From: Clostridia bacterium
Lineage (GTDB): Bacteria > Bacillota > Clostridia > Oscillospirales > Acutalibacteraceae
DNA length: 64,000 bases
Direction of reading: 5' to 3'
Assembly: GCA_017549285.1 (NCBI GenBank)
Contig: JAFYVE010000042.1
Span: 1-64,000, forward strand
Shown here: positions 7,926-17,689 of the stretch, one piece after another
Layout of the letters: every line of letters begins with the position of its first letter
Position numbering within the stretch: the stretch's first letter is position 1
Position numbers and translations under genes: made by a program
Notes under the pieces: model-generated
Databases searched by the model: none
Seen by the model: only the letters and a program-made list of their open reading frames with translations
What the model was told of the DNA's origin: nothing

Positions 7926-9812
7926 TTATATAATCTCATTCATAAATGTTGATGCGCCTTTGCGTCTTCCGTACCATACGGTGAATTTCGCAAAGTCGTG
8001 CCACGACTCAAACAGCTTGTCCTGACGGAAAGAATATGAAGTTTCTTTCTTTTCGGGACTTGCTTTTTTGCCCTGCATAAGAAGTGAAAAATATGTGTGA
8101 AGGTCATATTTCAGTGTAAAATCATACTCCTGTCTGAAAGGAGTTTTCAGGATATTGTCCTGATATTTTTCAATTTCACCGAACATTTCTTCATCAATTC
8201 CGAAGCTTCTGATAAAGGGCAGAATACTCTTTTTATATTCGTCATAATTCTTTATGCATTCAATGAATGCACCTTCTTCAAAGAACCAGATAATATTGCC
8301 GAGTTCTTCATTGAAGTAATTCCAATCACCGTCTTCGCTTGTTTCGTATTTATCCCTGAAAGAGGAAAAAAGTGAATGAAGAAAACCTTTATCTGTGTTC
8401 ATAATGTAGCTGAGAAGTGACGAATAGAAGTCATAATATGACACATTTTTTTCATATCGGAGATACAGCGCAAAGCATCTGAGAAGACCGAGAGAATGGA
8501 AAGCCTGAAGGCAGACCGAGAACATATTTGTATCAACCCAGTCATTTCTGCTCATTGTTGATGTCGAACGTATGATGTTTGAATACTCTTCAACCTCTTC
8601 TTTGATATCATTAGCGGAGTGAATATGATTGAATTTGACCGTTGCCACTTCGATATCATATTTTTCGAGCATATCTTTCTTGCCCAAGGGGGAGTTGGGA
8701 AGCACTTCGCAGTAGTAAACACTTACGGAATTATGCTGCCCGTGGTCAAGGAGTGTGCAAAGACCCTTGCAGAATGAGTCTTTTGTTTCACCGGGAAGAC
8801 CGAGAATAAGCTCTGAATATGAAGGAATTCCTGCTTCGTTGTATTTATGCAGAAGATCGGAGAAATATTCCATAGAAAGGTTTTTTCTGCCGATGTTTTC
8901 AAGCACTTCTTCCGAAAGCGACTGATAAGCAAGAGTAGCGCCTTTGTCCATACCGTATTCGTTAAGCTTTTTACACATTCTGAAAACTCTGTCGTTGCTG
9001 TTTTTGGTGTAGCAGCAACGGAAGACATCAGGATAACCCGTTTCCTTTTTATAAGAAATAAGTGTGTCGATAATTTCTTCATCACGCTCCAAAAGCCCGA
9101 AATTCGCATCGGCACAGAATATATATTCAATTTTGTGGTCTGAAAGCCATTTGATTTCCGCATTGACCTTTTCAATCGGGAACTGACGCACACTTTTCTT
9201 TGCACACCAATCACAATAAGCACAGCTGAAAGGACAACCTCTGTTTGTTTCAAGTACTGAAAGGAAATCGGTGTCGGGATCGTTATCAATTACCTCATCA
9301 AGAGTGCCGTCAAGGAAAGGTGAGGGGTAATGGGAGATGTCGTCATAGAACTTTTCATAAGTCTTTACGATTTCACCGTTTTTTCTGTAATAAATATTCG
9401 GGCAGTTATCGAAAGTTTCTTCTGTAAGAAGTGAAGCAAATGTTTCTTCACCTTCACCTGTCATAATGATGTCTATACAGTTTTCGTGGCTGAGCATTGA
9501 GCCGTCTTCAGGTGTGTTGTGACCGCCGAAAACAATAATGCAATCGGGATATTTCTCTTTAACGGCTTTTGCGAGAGCCAGATTGAAATTTGTGTTCCAG
9601 AGATAGCAGGAGAAGCCCATCATATACGGACTATCGAGTGACTCAACAATATCTGAAATCTTATCTCTTTTATAAATCGGTTTCGGAAAATGATACTTTT
9701 CTTTTATTTCAGGAATGCTCTTACAGTAAGAAATAATGGTTGCAACGCTGTAAGGCAGATAGACTGATTTATCAAAAGAAAAACCAACCTGTACCATATA
9801 AATATTTTTCAT
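7926..9812 (-). CDS. Cobalamin-binding-domain radical SAM protein, copy 1
   Basis: A 628-residue cytoplasmic enzyme. Residues about 1-130 form a cobalamin-binding-type Rossmann domain without the DxHxxG histidine motif. The radical SAM core follows with Cys193-x3-Cys197-x2-Cys200 in GCPFSCAYC and an extra Cys203, then LILGLPGET near residue 340. A 230-residue C-terminal extension is of unknown role. I chose the ATG at 9812, not the one seven codons upstream, because GAGGTGAG lies at the right distance. It is homologous along its length to the divergent gene at 9928. Members of the broad class methylate or rearrange unactivated carbons, but the substrate here is unknown and no precursor peptide is nearby. 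Confidence 0.85.
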   Translation of the reverse strand: MKNIYMVQVGFSFDKSVYLPYSVATIISYCKSIPEIKEKYHFPKPIYKRDKISDIVESLDSPYMMGFSCYLWNTNFNLALAKAVKEKYPDCIIVFGGHNTPEDGSMLSHENCIDIIMTGEGEETFASLLTEETFDNCPNIYYRKNGEIVKTYEKFYDDISHYPSPFLDGTLDEVIDNDPDTDFLSVLETNRGCPFSCAYCDWCAKKSVRQFPIEKVNAEIKWLSDHKIEYIFCADANFGLLERDEEIIDTLISYKKETGYPDVFRCCYTKNSNDRVFRMCKKLNEYGMDKGATLAYQSLSEEVLENIGRKNLSMEYFSDLLHKYNEAGIPSYSELILGLPGETKDSFCKGLCTLLDHGQHNSVSVYYCEVLPNSPLGKKDMLEKYDIEVATVKFNHIHSANDIKEEVEEYSNIIRSTSTMSRNDWVDTNMFSVCLQAFHSLGLLRCFALYLRYEKNVSYYDFYSSLLSYIMNTDKGFLHSLFSSFRDKYETSEDGDWNYFNEELGNIIWFFEEGAFIECIKNYDEYKKSILPFIRSFGIDEEMFGEIEKYQDNILKTPFRQEYDFTLKYDLHTYFSLLMQGKKASPEKKETSYSFRQDKLFESWHDFAKFTVWYGRRKGASTFMNEII

Positions 9813-9874
9813 CCGGCTCACCTCTTTTTTCATTTTACATTATATAATAAATTTTAATTTTTTTCAACACTTGT

Positions 9875-9903
9875 TTGACATAAAGGATGTTGTATGATAT
9901 AAT
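9875..9903 (+). promoter_or_regulatory. Perfect consensus sigma-A promoter
   Basis: TTGACA at 9875-9880, exactly 17 bp, TATAAT at 9898-9903. Transcription should start near 9910, which makes an in-frame TTG at 9910 unusable and supports the ATG at 9928. Confidence 0.85.
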
Positions 9904-9927
9904 TTTCTGTTGAAAAGAGGGAATTGT

Positions 9928-11853
9928 ATGAAGAATGTTTATCTTGTTCAGGTTTCTACCGTTTATGGTGAAGGCGAAAAGAAAAATGCATATCTTCCCT
10001 ATGCGGCAGGCTGTTTGGCCGCTTATTCGTGGGCAGATGAAAAAGTGAAGGCTGAGTACAAACTCGGCAAGTTTATCTATACCCGTGAGAATATTGAAAA
10101 AGCTGTTGAAAAGCTCGATAATCCTTATCTTGTGGGATTCTCCTGCTATATCTGGAATATCGAATACAATATTGCATTTTCAAAGGTGCTCAAAGAAAAA
10201 TATCCCGATTGCATCACTGTTTTCGGCGGTCATCATATCGCACCCGACAGTCATCAGCTTTCTGAAATTCCCACAGCCGACATTCTCATTCACGGCGGCG
10301 GTGAAGAAGCTTTCAAAGAAATTCTTCTTGCTCTTTCCGACAATACACCTCTTGAAAATATAAATAATATCTCATTCAGAAGCTGTGACGGTTTTGTCAC
10401 CACACCGAAGAAAAACCCCGAAACAACTGACTACCCGTCACCCTATCTTGAGGGAATTTTTGATAACATAATGGACGACGGAATTTCATTTTCGGCGCTC
10501 CTTGAAACAAACAGAGGATGCCCCAATCAGTGTGCTTTCTGCGACTGGGGATTTCTTAAATGCAAGGTAAGACTTTTTTCTATGGAAAAAGTAAAAGCCG
10601 AGCTTGACTGGATTGCAGAAAAGAAGATTGAATATGTTTACGGCTGTGATGCAAACTTCGGTCTTTTTAACCGTGATCTTGAAATTGCAGAATATATGGC
10701 AACGCTTAAACAGCAGACAGGTTATCCGCAAAAATTCAAAGTCAATTTCACAAAGAACAAATTTGATGTTGTGGGAAAAATCAGCAAACTTCTTGTTGAC
10801 AACAATATGAGCAAGGCACAGACAATTTCCCTGCAGAGTGTTTCTCCCGAGGTACTTGAAATCATCGGCAGAAAAAATCTTGATATGGAGTATTATTCAG
10901 ACCTTGTCAATTTCTATGCAAAAGAGAATATTCCCACTTATACAGAGCTGATTCTCGGTCTTCCCGGTGAAACTTACGAAAGCTTTGCAAAGGGTATATG
11001 CAAGGTCCTTGAAAGCGGTCAGCACAGCGCAATAAACGTCTACCCCTGCGAGCTTATTCCCAATTCACTTCTCGGAAGCCGTGAATATATTGAAAAATAT
11101 CAGATTAAAACTGTCCATAACAGATTTATACAGTATCATATCAATCCCGACACGGTGAAAGAAGATATCGATGAGTTTTCATCACTTATTGTTTCCACAA
11201 GCACAATGAGTGTTTCCGATTGGGAAAAAACTTATCTTTTCGCAGTCACGGTGCAGGCACTTCACGCACTCGGACTGACAAGATATATTGCAGTAGCACT
11301 GAGAAAATGCAGAAATATTTCATATTATGATTTCTACAACGGATTTATTGAAAAGGCCCTCAGCGACAAGTCATCGGAATTCATTCATAACTTATGGACT
11401 TCATTCCGTGAGCATTTTTCAGGTGTTGCAAACAAAAACGGAGCAATCGGAATGATTGATGACCGTTTCGGACACATTATATATGAGCCTGATGAAATGC
11501 TCTTCTCTAAGTGTCTTATTGACGAAGACAAATTCTTCCCCGAACTTAAAATTTACGTTGAAGACATCACGGGTGACAAGAATTTCACCAACGAAATTCT
11601 TTCTTTCCAGCAGTTTATAATGAACAAGCCTGTGAAAGAGAATGAAACAAAGGACTTTTCTTACGATTTTGCATCTTTCTTCAATACATTTTTCGGCGGT
11701 AATGAAGATATTGACCTTGAAAAGAAAATAACAAAAATCAGCACAAAATGTTGTCTTGAAACAAAAGACTGGGCAGACTTCGTTCGTGTGGCAGTCTGGT
11801 ATTCAAGAAGAATGGCAAATTCAACTGTCTGTGAATTTTTAGCGGACAATTAA
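9928..11853 (+). CDS. Cobalamin-binding-domain radical SAM protein, copy 2
   Basis: A 641-residue paralogue of the minus-strand gene at 7926-9812 with the same order: a cobalamin-type N-terminal domain (FGGHH at about 100), a radical SAM core with Cys198-x3-Cys202-x2-Cys205 in GCPNQCAFC followed by DWG, the LILGLPGET block, and a long C-terminal region ending VAVWYSRRMANSTVCEF. The near-identical ends of the two proteins (WYGRRKGAST versus WYSRRMANST) argue for duplication. The ATG at 9928 has GAGGG upstream. An Fe-S carrier gene follows after 26 bp, fitting a need for cluster delivery. Reaction unknown. Confidence 0.87.
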   Translation: MKNVYLVQVSTVYGEGEKKNAYLPYAAGCLAAYSWADEKVKAEYKLGKFIYTRENIEKAVEKLDNPYLVGFSCYIWNIEYNIAFSKVLKEKYPDCITVFGGHHIAPDSHQLSEIPTADILIHGGGEEAFKEILLALSDNTPLENINNISFRSCDGFVTTPKKNPETTDYPSPYLEGIFDNIMDDGISFSALLETNRGCPNQCAFCDWGFLKCKVRLFSMEKVKAELDWIAEKKIEYVYGCDANFGLFNRDLEIAEYMATLKQQTGYPQKFKVNFTKNKFDVVGKISKLLVDNNMSKAQTISLQSVSPEVLEIIGRKNLDMEYYSDLVNFYAKENIPTYTELILGLPGETYESFAKGICKVLESGQHSAINVYPCELIPNSLLGSREYIEKYQIKTVHNRFIQYHINPDTVKEDIDEFSSLIVSTSTMSVSDWEKTYLFAVTVQALHALGLTRYIAVALRKCRNISYYDFYNGFIEKALSDKSSEFIHNLWTSFREHFSGVANKNGAIGMIDDRFGHIIYEPDEMLFSKCLIDEDKFFPELKIYVEDITGDKNFTNEILSFQQFIMNKPVKENETKDFSYDFASFFNTFFGGNEDIDLEKKITKISTKCCLETKDWADFVRVAVWYSRRMANSTVCEFLADN

Positions 11854-11879
11854 TAAATATACTCGGAGGCAAAATTAAA

Positions 11880-12701
11880 ATGAGCGAATGTACACATGAT
11901 TGCAGTTCCTGTTCAGCGAACTGTTCAAGCCGTGAAGGCGGTATTCCCAAAGAAAAACTCAACGACGCAAGTTCTGTAAAGAAAGTTATCGGTGTTGTCA
12001 GCGGCAAAGGCGGTGTCGGCAAGTCACTTGTCACATCAATGATGGCTGTTTCAATGCAGAGAAGAGGTTTCAAGTCAGCTGTTCTCGATGCTGATATTAC
12101 AGGTCCCTCTATTCCTCAGTCTTTCGGTATTCATGAAAGAGCAACAGGCACCGAAACAGAGCTTTTCCCCGCAACATCAAAAACAGGCATTGACATTATG
12201 TCAATCAACCTTCTTATGGAAAACGAAACAGACCCCGTTGTATGGAGAGGTCCCGTTATTGCAGGTGTTGTCAAGCAGTTCTGGTCAGACGTTATCTGGA
12301 AGGATATTGACTTTATGTTTGTCGATATGCCTCCCGGAACAGGTGACGTACCCCTTACTGTTTTCCAGTCACTCCCCGTTGACGGAATCATCATCGTCAC
12401 ATCACCTCAGGACCTTGTTTCAATGATTGTTACAAAGGCTGTGAATATGGCAAAGATGATGAACATTCCCGTTCTCGGTATTGTTGAGAATATGTCATAT
12501 TTCGAATGTCCCGATTGCGGCAAAAAGCATTTCATCTTCGGTGAAAGCAACCTTGAAAGAATTGCTGCTGCACATAATATTCCTCAGATTGCAAGAATCC
12601 CCATTGACCCCGATTTTGCTTCTCAGGTTGACCGAGGACTTATTGAACTCTTTGAGGGTGACTGGCTTGAAAAGGTTGCAGACGCCGTGGAGGGTGCATA
12701 A
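11880..12701 (+). CDS. mrp: Mrp/NBP35-family Fe-S cluster carrier ATPase
   Basis: A 273-residue P-loop protein that binds and hands on [4Fe-4S] clusters. The deviant Walker A motif SGKGGVGKS is at residues 41-49 and the switch/Walker B DMPPGTGDVPL is near 150. A cysteine-rich N-terminus (CTHDCSSCSANC, residues 4-15) resembles the NBP35 cluster site, and the C-terminal FECPDC pair supplies the bridging CxxC. GGAGG precedes the ATG. It lies between a radical SAM gene and a cysteine-rich protein gene, so cluster supply to the radical SAM enzymes is a reasonable inference. Confidence 0.93.
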   Translation: MSECTHDCSSCSANCSSREGGIPKEKLNDASSVKKVIGVVSGKGGVGKSLVTSMMAVSMQRRGFKSAVLDADITGPSIPQSFGIHERATGTETELFPATSKTGIDIMSINLLMENETDPVVWRGPVIAGVVKQFWSDVIWKDIDFMFVDMPPGTGDVPLTVFQSLPVDGIIIVTSPQDLVSMIVTKAVNMAKMMNIPVLGIVENMSYFECPDCGKKHFIFGESNLERIAAAHNIPQIARIPIDPDFASQVDRGLIELFEGDWLEKVADAVEGA

Positions 12702-13154
12702 ATGAGCAAAAGAGACACAGCGATTGCACTTTTTGAAGAAGGCTTCAACTGTGCGCAGGCAGTTTCTGCCGCTTTCTGTGATGAAGTCGGTGTTTCAAAG
12801 GAAACAATGGTAAAAATGTCATCAGGTTTCGGCGGCGGTTTCGGAAGACTCCGTGAAGTCTGCGGTGCCGTCAGCGGAATGGTGCTTGTTGCAAATATGA
12901 TGTTCGGCTATGACAGTCCCACAGACAATGAGTCAAAAATGGACTGGTACAAGGATATTCAGTCAATCGTACTTGAATTCAAATCAAGAAACGGCTCTTA
13001 TGTTTGTCACGAACTTCTCAATCTTCCCGAAAACGATGAAAAAAGCCCTGTCCCCGAAAAGAGAACAGCAGAATATTATAAAAAACGTCCCTGTAAGGAA
13101 ATTGTCGGTGAAGCAGCTGATATTCTCGAAAAGTTTATTGCGGAGCATAAATAA
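12702..13154 (+). CDS. C_GCAxxG_C_C family redox-like protein
   Basis: A 150-residue soluble protein with the spaced cysteine pattern that names this family: Cys17 in NCAQAV, Cys25 in AFC, the GFGGGFGR loop, Cys in REVCGAVSG near residue 54, then YVCHELL and RPCKEI. It is thought to be a redox or metal-binding protein, but no reaction is established as far as I know. The start codon abuts the mrp stop and the gene shares one base (TAATG) with aroK, so all three are probably translated from one message. Confidence 0.9.
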   Translation: MSKRDTAIALFEEGFNCAQAVSAAFCDEVGVSKETMVKMSSGFGGGFGRLREVCGAVSGMVLVANMMFGYDSPTDNESKMDWYKDIQSIVLEFKSRNGSYVCHELLNLPENDEKSPVPEKRTAEYYKKRPCKEIVGEAADILEKFIAEHK

Positions 13155-13645
13155 TGAATAATATTATACTTATCGGTATGCCCGGTGCGGGAAAAAGCAC
13201 ACTCGGAGTGTTACTTGCAAAGGCAATGGGTAAACTTTTTGTTGACACGGATATCATAATTCAACAGAAAACAAAAAGACTTCTTCAGGATATAATTGAT
13301 AACGACGGTACAGAGGAATTTTTAAGGCTTGAAGAGGAAATCCTGTTGACCGTAAACGAAGAAAACACCGTTATTGCAACGGGCGGAAGTGCTGTATACT
13401 CTGAAAAAGCAATGGAACACTTCAGGAAAAACGGAAAAATCGTTTATCTGCACGTTGATTTCAACGAGATTGAAAAAAGAGTAACAAATATCACAACAAG
13501 GGGTATCGTGCTCAAAAACGGAAAAAGCCTTGCAGATGCATTCGACGAAAGAAAACCACTCTACGATAAATATGCAGATGTGGTTATTGACTGCACAGGC
13601 TCATCTATCGAAAATTCAGTAAAAATGCTTATTGAGAAATTATAA
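13154..13645 (+). CDS. aroK: Shikimate kinase
   Basis: A 163-residue P-loop kinase that phosphorylates shikimate in the chorismate pathway. Walker A GMPGAGKST is at residues 8-16, the substrate aspartate is in FVDTD near residue 32, FLRLEEE provides the usual arginine, and IATGGSAVY replaces the common ATGGG motif. The lid and adenine regions follow (TTRGIVLKNGKSL, then DERKPLYDKYAD). The lid begins TTRG rather than the more usual RP-L form. Slightly short but within the family. No other aro genes are in the window. Confidence 0.85.
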   Translation: MNNIILIGMPGAGKSTLGVLLAKAMGKLFVDTDIIIQQKTKRLLQDIIDNDGTEEFLRLEEEILLTVNEENTVIATGGSAVYSEKAMEHFRKNGKIVYLHVDFNEIEKRVTNITTRGIVLKNGKSLADAFDERKPLYDKYADVVIDCTGSSIENSVKMLIEKL

Positions 13646-13674
13646 ACTGTCGGTTACTCCGGCAGTTTTTCTTT
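13646..13674 (+). terminator. Terminator after aroK
   Basis: An 8-bp stem, 13646-13653 with 13659-13666 (one G-U pair), a five-base loop and a T-rich tail, directly after the stop codon. Confidence 0.8.
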
Positions 13675-13678
13675 TTTA

Positions 13679-13707
13679 TTGACATTTCGCAAAAAATAAT
13701 ATATTAT
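13679..13707 (+). promoter_or_regulatory. Sigma-A promoter of the zinc-ribbon gene
   Basis: TTGACA at 13679-13684, 17-bp spacer, TATTAT at 13702-13707. Confidence 0.75.
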
Positions 13708-13740
13708 GAAATTGCAAGTAAATGTATTGGAGGGTATATT

Positions 13741-14148
13741 ATGTTTTGCACATCTTGCGGAAAAGAATTCCAGAATGATATGAACTTCTGTCCTTATTGC
13801 GGCACACCTGCAGCGGGTAACGGGCAGAATACACAGAATTATAATAACGGATACTATCAGCAGCCTTACGGCAACGGGCAGTATTACGGCAATCAGCCGC
13901 CTTACGGTTATAATCCGCCTGTACCCGATGTTCCTTCGGCAGGTTTTAATGCTCTCGGATTTTTCATTCCCATTGTAGGTCTTATACTTTACCTTGTGTG
14001 GAAGGACACAACACCGAAAAGAGCAAAAGCCGTCGGCAAATGGGCACTTATTTCGTTTATAATCGGTTTTGTTTTCTATATAATTATGGTGGCTGTAATG
14101 GTGGCAGCATACACATTCACAGCTATGGATCCTATGTTTTATATGTAA
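13741..14148 (+). CDS. Zinc-ribbon membrane protein of unknown function
   Basis: A 135-residue protein. An N-terminal zinc ribbon (CTSC at 3-6 and CPYC at 17-20) is followed by a Gln/Asn/Tyr/Gly/Pro-rich linker (about 25-66) and two hydrophobic helices (about 72-87 and 100-125). Small proteins of this plan are common in Clostridia and have no assigned reaction. A strong promoter and a GGAGGG ribosome site suggest good expression. It is monocistronic. Confidence 0.85.
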   Translation: MFCTSCGKEFQNDMNFCPYCGTPAAGNGQNTQNYNNGYYQQPYGNGQYYGNQPPYGYNPPVPDVPSAGFNALGFFIPIVGLILYLVWKDTTPKRAKAVGKWALISFIIGFVFYIIMVAVMVAAYTFTAMDPMFYM

Positions 14149-14160
14149 CCGGAAAAAGAC

Positions 14161-14190
14161 AGGGCAGACTGAAAAATCAGTCTGCCCTTT
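14161..14190. terminator. Bidirectional terminator
   Basis: A perfect 12-bp stem, 14161-14172 with 14177-14188, and an AAAA loop between the convergent zinc-ribbon gene and mfd. The T run is short. Confidence 0.7.
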
Positions 14191-14193
14191 GAA

Positions 14194-17100
14194 CTATTCA
14201 GTATCAAGCAATTTCATTACAAGCCTTAATGTGTCAAGTGACTTCTCATTTTTTGCGATTTTTACTGATATATAGGGTTTTGATGCGGCGCTGACAAGGA
14301 TTCTTCCACGCATCGCTTTTGCAAGAATTGCCACTTTTTCAGCATCAATTTCATCTGAATAAAGAAGCAGATTGTCATTATTCTGCCTGATTTCATAGAT
14401 TTTGTGCTTCATCGCAGAATTTCTTATAAGTGAAACGGTGATAAGTCCGTTTACGCTTTCAGGCACGTCACCGTAACGGTCAATCAGCTCATCAATTACA
14501 TCCTCCGCAGAGTCCTCACTTCTGACGGAGGCTATTTTTCTGTACATCGCAAGACGCTGAGGTACGGAATCGATATAGCTTTCGGGAATGTGAGCATCAA
14601 TTCTGATGTCAACAAGACACTCACGCTGAGGTTCTTTCACTTCATTTGTCTGCTCCTCGGTTACGGCTTCTGAAAGCATCTGCAGATACATATCATAGCC
14701 GACAGCTTCAAGGTGACCGTGCTGTTTTGCACCGAGAATATTACCTGCACCTCTGATTTCAAGGTCTTTCATCGCAATTTTGAAACCTGAGCCGAATTCC
14801 GTATATTCACGGATTGCGGAAAGTCTGCGCTGTGCAATTTCGGAAAGCTCCTTACCGCGTCTGAATGTGAAATATGCAAAGCCGCGTCTTGATGAACGAC
14901 CGACTCTGCCTCGTATCTGATGAAGCTGTGAAAGTCCCATCCAATCGGCATTTTCAATTATCAGCGTGTTGACGTTGGGCACGTCGACGCCTGTTTCGAT
15001 GATTGTTGTGCATACGAGAATCTGAATTTCACCGTCAATGAGCTGTCGCCATACCTCGCTGAGCTCATTTTCGTTCATTTTGCCGTGAGCAACGGCAATA
15101 TTTGCCTCCGGCAGGAATGTTCTGATTTCAGCCGCCTTCTCGTCAATATCCTCAACCTTGTTGTAAAGGTAATAAATCTGACCGCCACGGCGGAGCTCCT
15201 TTTCCATTGCCTCGGCAAGGATGCCCATATCGTGTTCGAGAACATAGGTCTGAACGGGTGAACGGTCAAGGGGCGCTTCTTCAATTACAGACATATCACG
15301 GATGCCCGTCATAGCCATATTGAGTGTTCTGGGAATAGGTGTAGCCGAAAGCGTCAGCACGTCAACCGACGGAAAAACAGTTTTGAACTTTTCTTTCTGC
15401 GCAACACCGAAACGCTGTTCTTCGTCTATGATAACAAGACCTAAATCTCTGAATTCAAGGTCTTTTGAAATGATTCTGTGTGTGCCGACAATTATGTCGA
15501 TATAACCTTTGTTGACTTCTTCAATTATCTTTTTCTGCTGTTTTGCATTACGGAAACGTGAAAGCATTTCAATCCTTACAGGGAAGCCCTCGAAACGGCG
15601 CATAAGTGTCCTGTAATGCTGAAGTGCAAGAATTGTTGTGGGGACGAGAATCGCACATTGTTTGCCGTCTGCAATGCACTTGAATGCAGCTCTGAGCGCA
15701 ACTTCTGTTTTGCCGAAACCTACATCACCACAGAGAAGTCTGTCCATAGGATAGGGTTTTTCCATATCCTGTTTGATTTCATAAATACAACGGAGCTGGT
15801 CGTCCGTTTCGTCAAACTCAAAACGGCGTTCAAAGTCACTCTGCATATCAATATCGGGTGAAAAAGCAAAACCTGACGTGTTATGACGCTTTGCATAAAG
15901 GGCAAGAAGCTCCTTTGCCATATCCTTTACGGCGCCTTTGACACGCTGTTTTGTCTTGACCCAGGTGTCGGAGCCGAGCTTATTTATTTTAACACCCTTA
16001 CCGCTGTCGTCGTGGGGACCGATGTATTTTGAAACAAGGTCAAGCTGTGTGACAGGTACGTAAAGCACCTCTGCGCCCACATACTTAATCTTTATGTAAT
16101 CCTTACGCACTCCTGACATTGTCATATCGACTATGCCGTCAAAAATACCGATACCGTGGACGGAATGAACGACATAATCGCCCTTGTGAAGCTCCTCGAT
16201 TGAGTGAAGCCCCTGACTTATATCGTGGAATTTGTTTTTCTTTACTTTCTGTTTTATACCCTCTGTCCTGTATCTGCCCGAAGTGATAATACGAATTTTC
16301 TCACCGGGATAATCCATACTGAAGCTGAGTGCACCTGCAACAATGTTGACCTGACCTTTTATGAAAAATGAAGGCATCTTCGGGAAATAGTTACAGGCAA
16401 ATCCGTCATCATTCAGGTCTTCGCAAAGACTCTTTGCCGCCTTGTCGGTACCTGCAAGAACAACTGCCGTGCAACCCCTTGTAATGTCGGGACGAAGGTC
16501 ATCCGTAAGGACAGTAAGTGAGCCTTCCCAGGGGGATGACTGACGGACATTCATTGTGACAAGTTCTTTTACGGGCGTGTCAAATGAACCTCTGGCAAAA
16601 TTGTCGAGGTAAACCACACCCATTTTTTCATAATATGAAACGATGTCACTCCATTTGATTGAGAATGTGTCAAGACCTTTGCACAGCACACCGTCTTCAA
16701 ACATCATTTTTATGTCTTCGTTATAAAGCTTTGTTGCAGATGCGGCACGCTCTTTTACATTGTGGGAATCTGCCGAGAAAAGCATAAAATCTTCGCAGTA
16801 ATCAAAAATAGTGTCACATTTTTCGTAAGCAAGATTGAGGTATTTGTCGGTTGAACCGAGTCTTACACCGCTTTTGAGCATATCAGCGTCGGCATAAAGG
16901 CTTTCTCTGACTTTATCGTGCTTTTTACCCTTGAGTGAGTTTGCAAGTTCTTCAATTTTTTCAGCGAATGCGAGGTTGTCGTCAAAAATAATTTCCGTTG
17001 CGGGAGTTATTCTGATTTCATCGGCATTCTCGCCTCTTCTCTGAGAGATAATGTCGAAATGTGCCATTGAATCAATGGTGTCACCCCAGAATTCCACACG

Positions 17101-17670
17101 CACGGGGGATGAACAATCGGGAGGGTAAAAATCGAGGATTGAACCTCTTATTGCAAACTGACCTTCGCCCTCGACCATATCAGTACGGACATAACCTGCC
17201 GCAGAAAGGGCAGAAACGACTCTTTCGGGCTCGGCATCAAATCCGTTTTTCAGCACGACTGACTTTTCCCTGAGCACATTTTTGGGAATAGTCAGCTGCA
17301 TTGCGGCTTCGATACTGCATACGACGGCATCAACCATACCCTCTGCCGTCAGCGAGAGCACGCCGAGTCTTTTTCTTTCATATTCTCTTGAACGGCTTTC
17401 TGTGCTTCTGAAATCCCTGTCTGTTGCGGGGAAAAGCACAGCATTTGTACCCATTGCGTTAAGGTCTGCCGTAATTTTTGTTGCAGTTGCTTCGTCATTT
17501 GTAATAACGAGCGCTTTTCTGCCAGTATTCTCACAAAGGGCATGAACAAGGTGAGCCTTCGGTGTCAGGGACAGACCCAGTACGCCCAGAGGAAGACTCT
17601 TTTTCTTTATGCTGTATTCTATTGATGCATATTCGTTGCTCCCCTGAAAGAGGGACGAAAAAGAAGACAT
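14194..17670 (-). CDS. mfd: Transcription-repair coupling factor Mfd
   Basis: A 1158-residue DNA translocase that removes stalled RNA polymerase and recruits UvrA to lesions. Domains in order: a UvrB-like N-terminal module, an RNA-polymerase-interacting CarD-like domain (GDYVVHSVHGIGIFDG near 490), the two helicase lobes (Walker A LLCGDVGFGKTEVA near 645, DEEQRFGV near 750, GRVGRSSRRGFAY near 925) and the C-terminal TRCF domain. Full length for the family. AAAGGTGAG lies upstream. It follows pth by 19 bp in the usual Firmicute pth-mfd order. Confidence 0.97.
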   Translation of the reverse strand: MSSFSSLFQGSNEYASIEYSIKKKSLPLGVLGLSLTPKAHLVHALCENTGRKALVITNDEATATKITADLNAMGTNAVLFPATDRDFRSTESRSREYERKRLGVLSLTAEGMVDAVVCSIEAAMQLTIPKNVLREKSVVLKNGFDAEPERVVSALSAAGYVRTDMVEGEGQFAIRGSILDFYPPDCSSPVRVEFWGDTIDSMAHFDIISQRRGENADEIRITPATEIIFDDNLAFAEKIEELANSLKGKKHDKVRESLYADADMLKSGVRLGSTDKYLNLAYEKCDTIFDYCEDFMLFSADSHNVKERAASATKLYNEDIKMMFEDGVLCKGLDTFSIKWSDIVSYYEKMGVVYLDNFARGSFDTPVKELVTMNVRQSSPWEGSLTVLTDDLRPDITRGCTAVVLAGTDKAAKSLCEDLNDDGFACNYFPKMPSFFIKGQVNIVAGALSFSMDYPGEKIRIITSGRYRTEGIKQKVKKNKFHDISQGLHSIEELHKGDYVVHSVHGIGIFDGIVDMTMSGVRKDYIKIKYVGAEVLYVPVTQLDLVSKYIGPHDDSGKGVKINKLGSDTWVKTKQRVKGAVKDMAKELLALYAKRHNTSGFAFSPDIDMQSDFERRFEFDETDDQLRCIYEIKQDMEKPYPMDRLLCGDVGFGKTEVALRAAFKCIADGKQCAILVPTTILALQHYRTLMRRFEGFPVRIEMLSRFRNAKQQKKIIEEVNKGYIDIIVGTHRIISKDLEFRDLGLVIIDEEQRFGVAQKEKFKTVFPSVDVLTLSATPIPRTLNMAMTGIRDMSVIEEAPLDRSPVQTYVLEHDMGILAEAMEKELRRGGQIYYLYNKVEDIDEKAAEIRTFLPEANIAVAHGKMNENELSEVWRQLIDGEIQILVCTTIIETGVDVPNVNTLIIENADWMGLSQLHQIRGRVGRSSRRGFAYFTFRRGKELSEIAQRRLSAIREYTEFGSGFKIAMKDLEIRGAGNILGAKQHGHLEAVGYDMYLQMLSEAVTEEQTNEVKEPQRECLVDIRIDAHIPESYIDSVPQRLAMYRKIASVRSEDSAEDVIDELIDRYGDVPESVNGLITVSLIRNSAMKHKIYEIRQNNDNLLLYSDEIDAEKVAILAKAMRGRILVSAASKPYISVKIAKNEKSLDTLRLVMKLLDTE

Positions 17671-17689
17671 AAACTCACCTTTATGTAAA

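Noticed and set aside
9834..9927. Possible small precursor peptide for the radical SAM proteins
   Set aside because: The divergent gap is filled by promoters and ribosome sites; no small frame with a ribosome site is present there.
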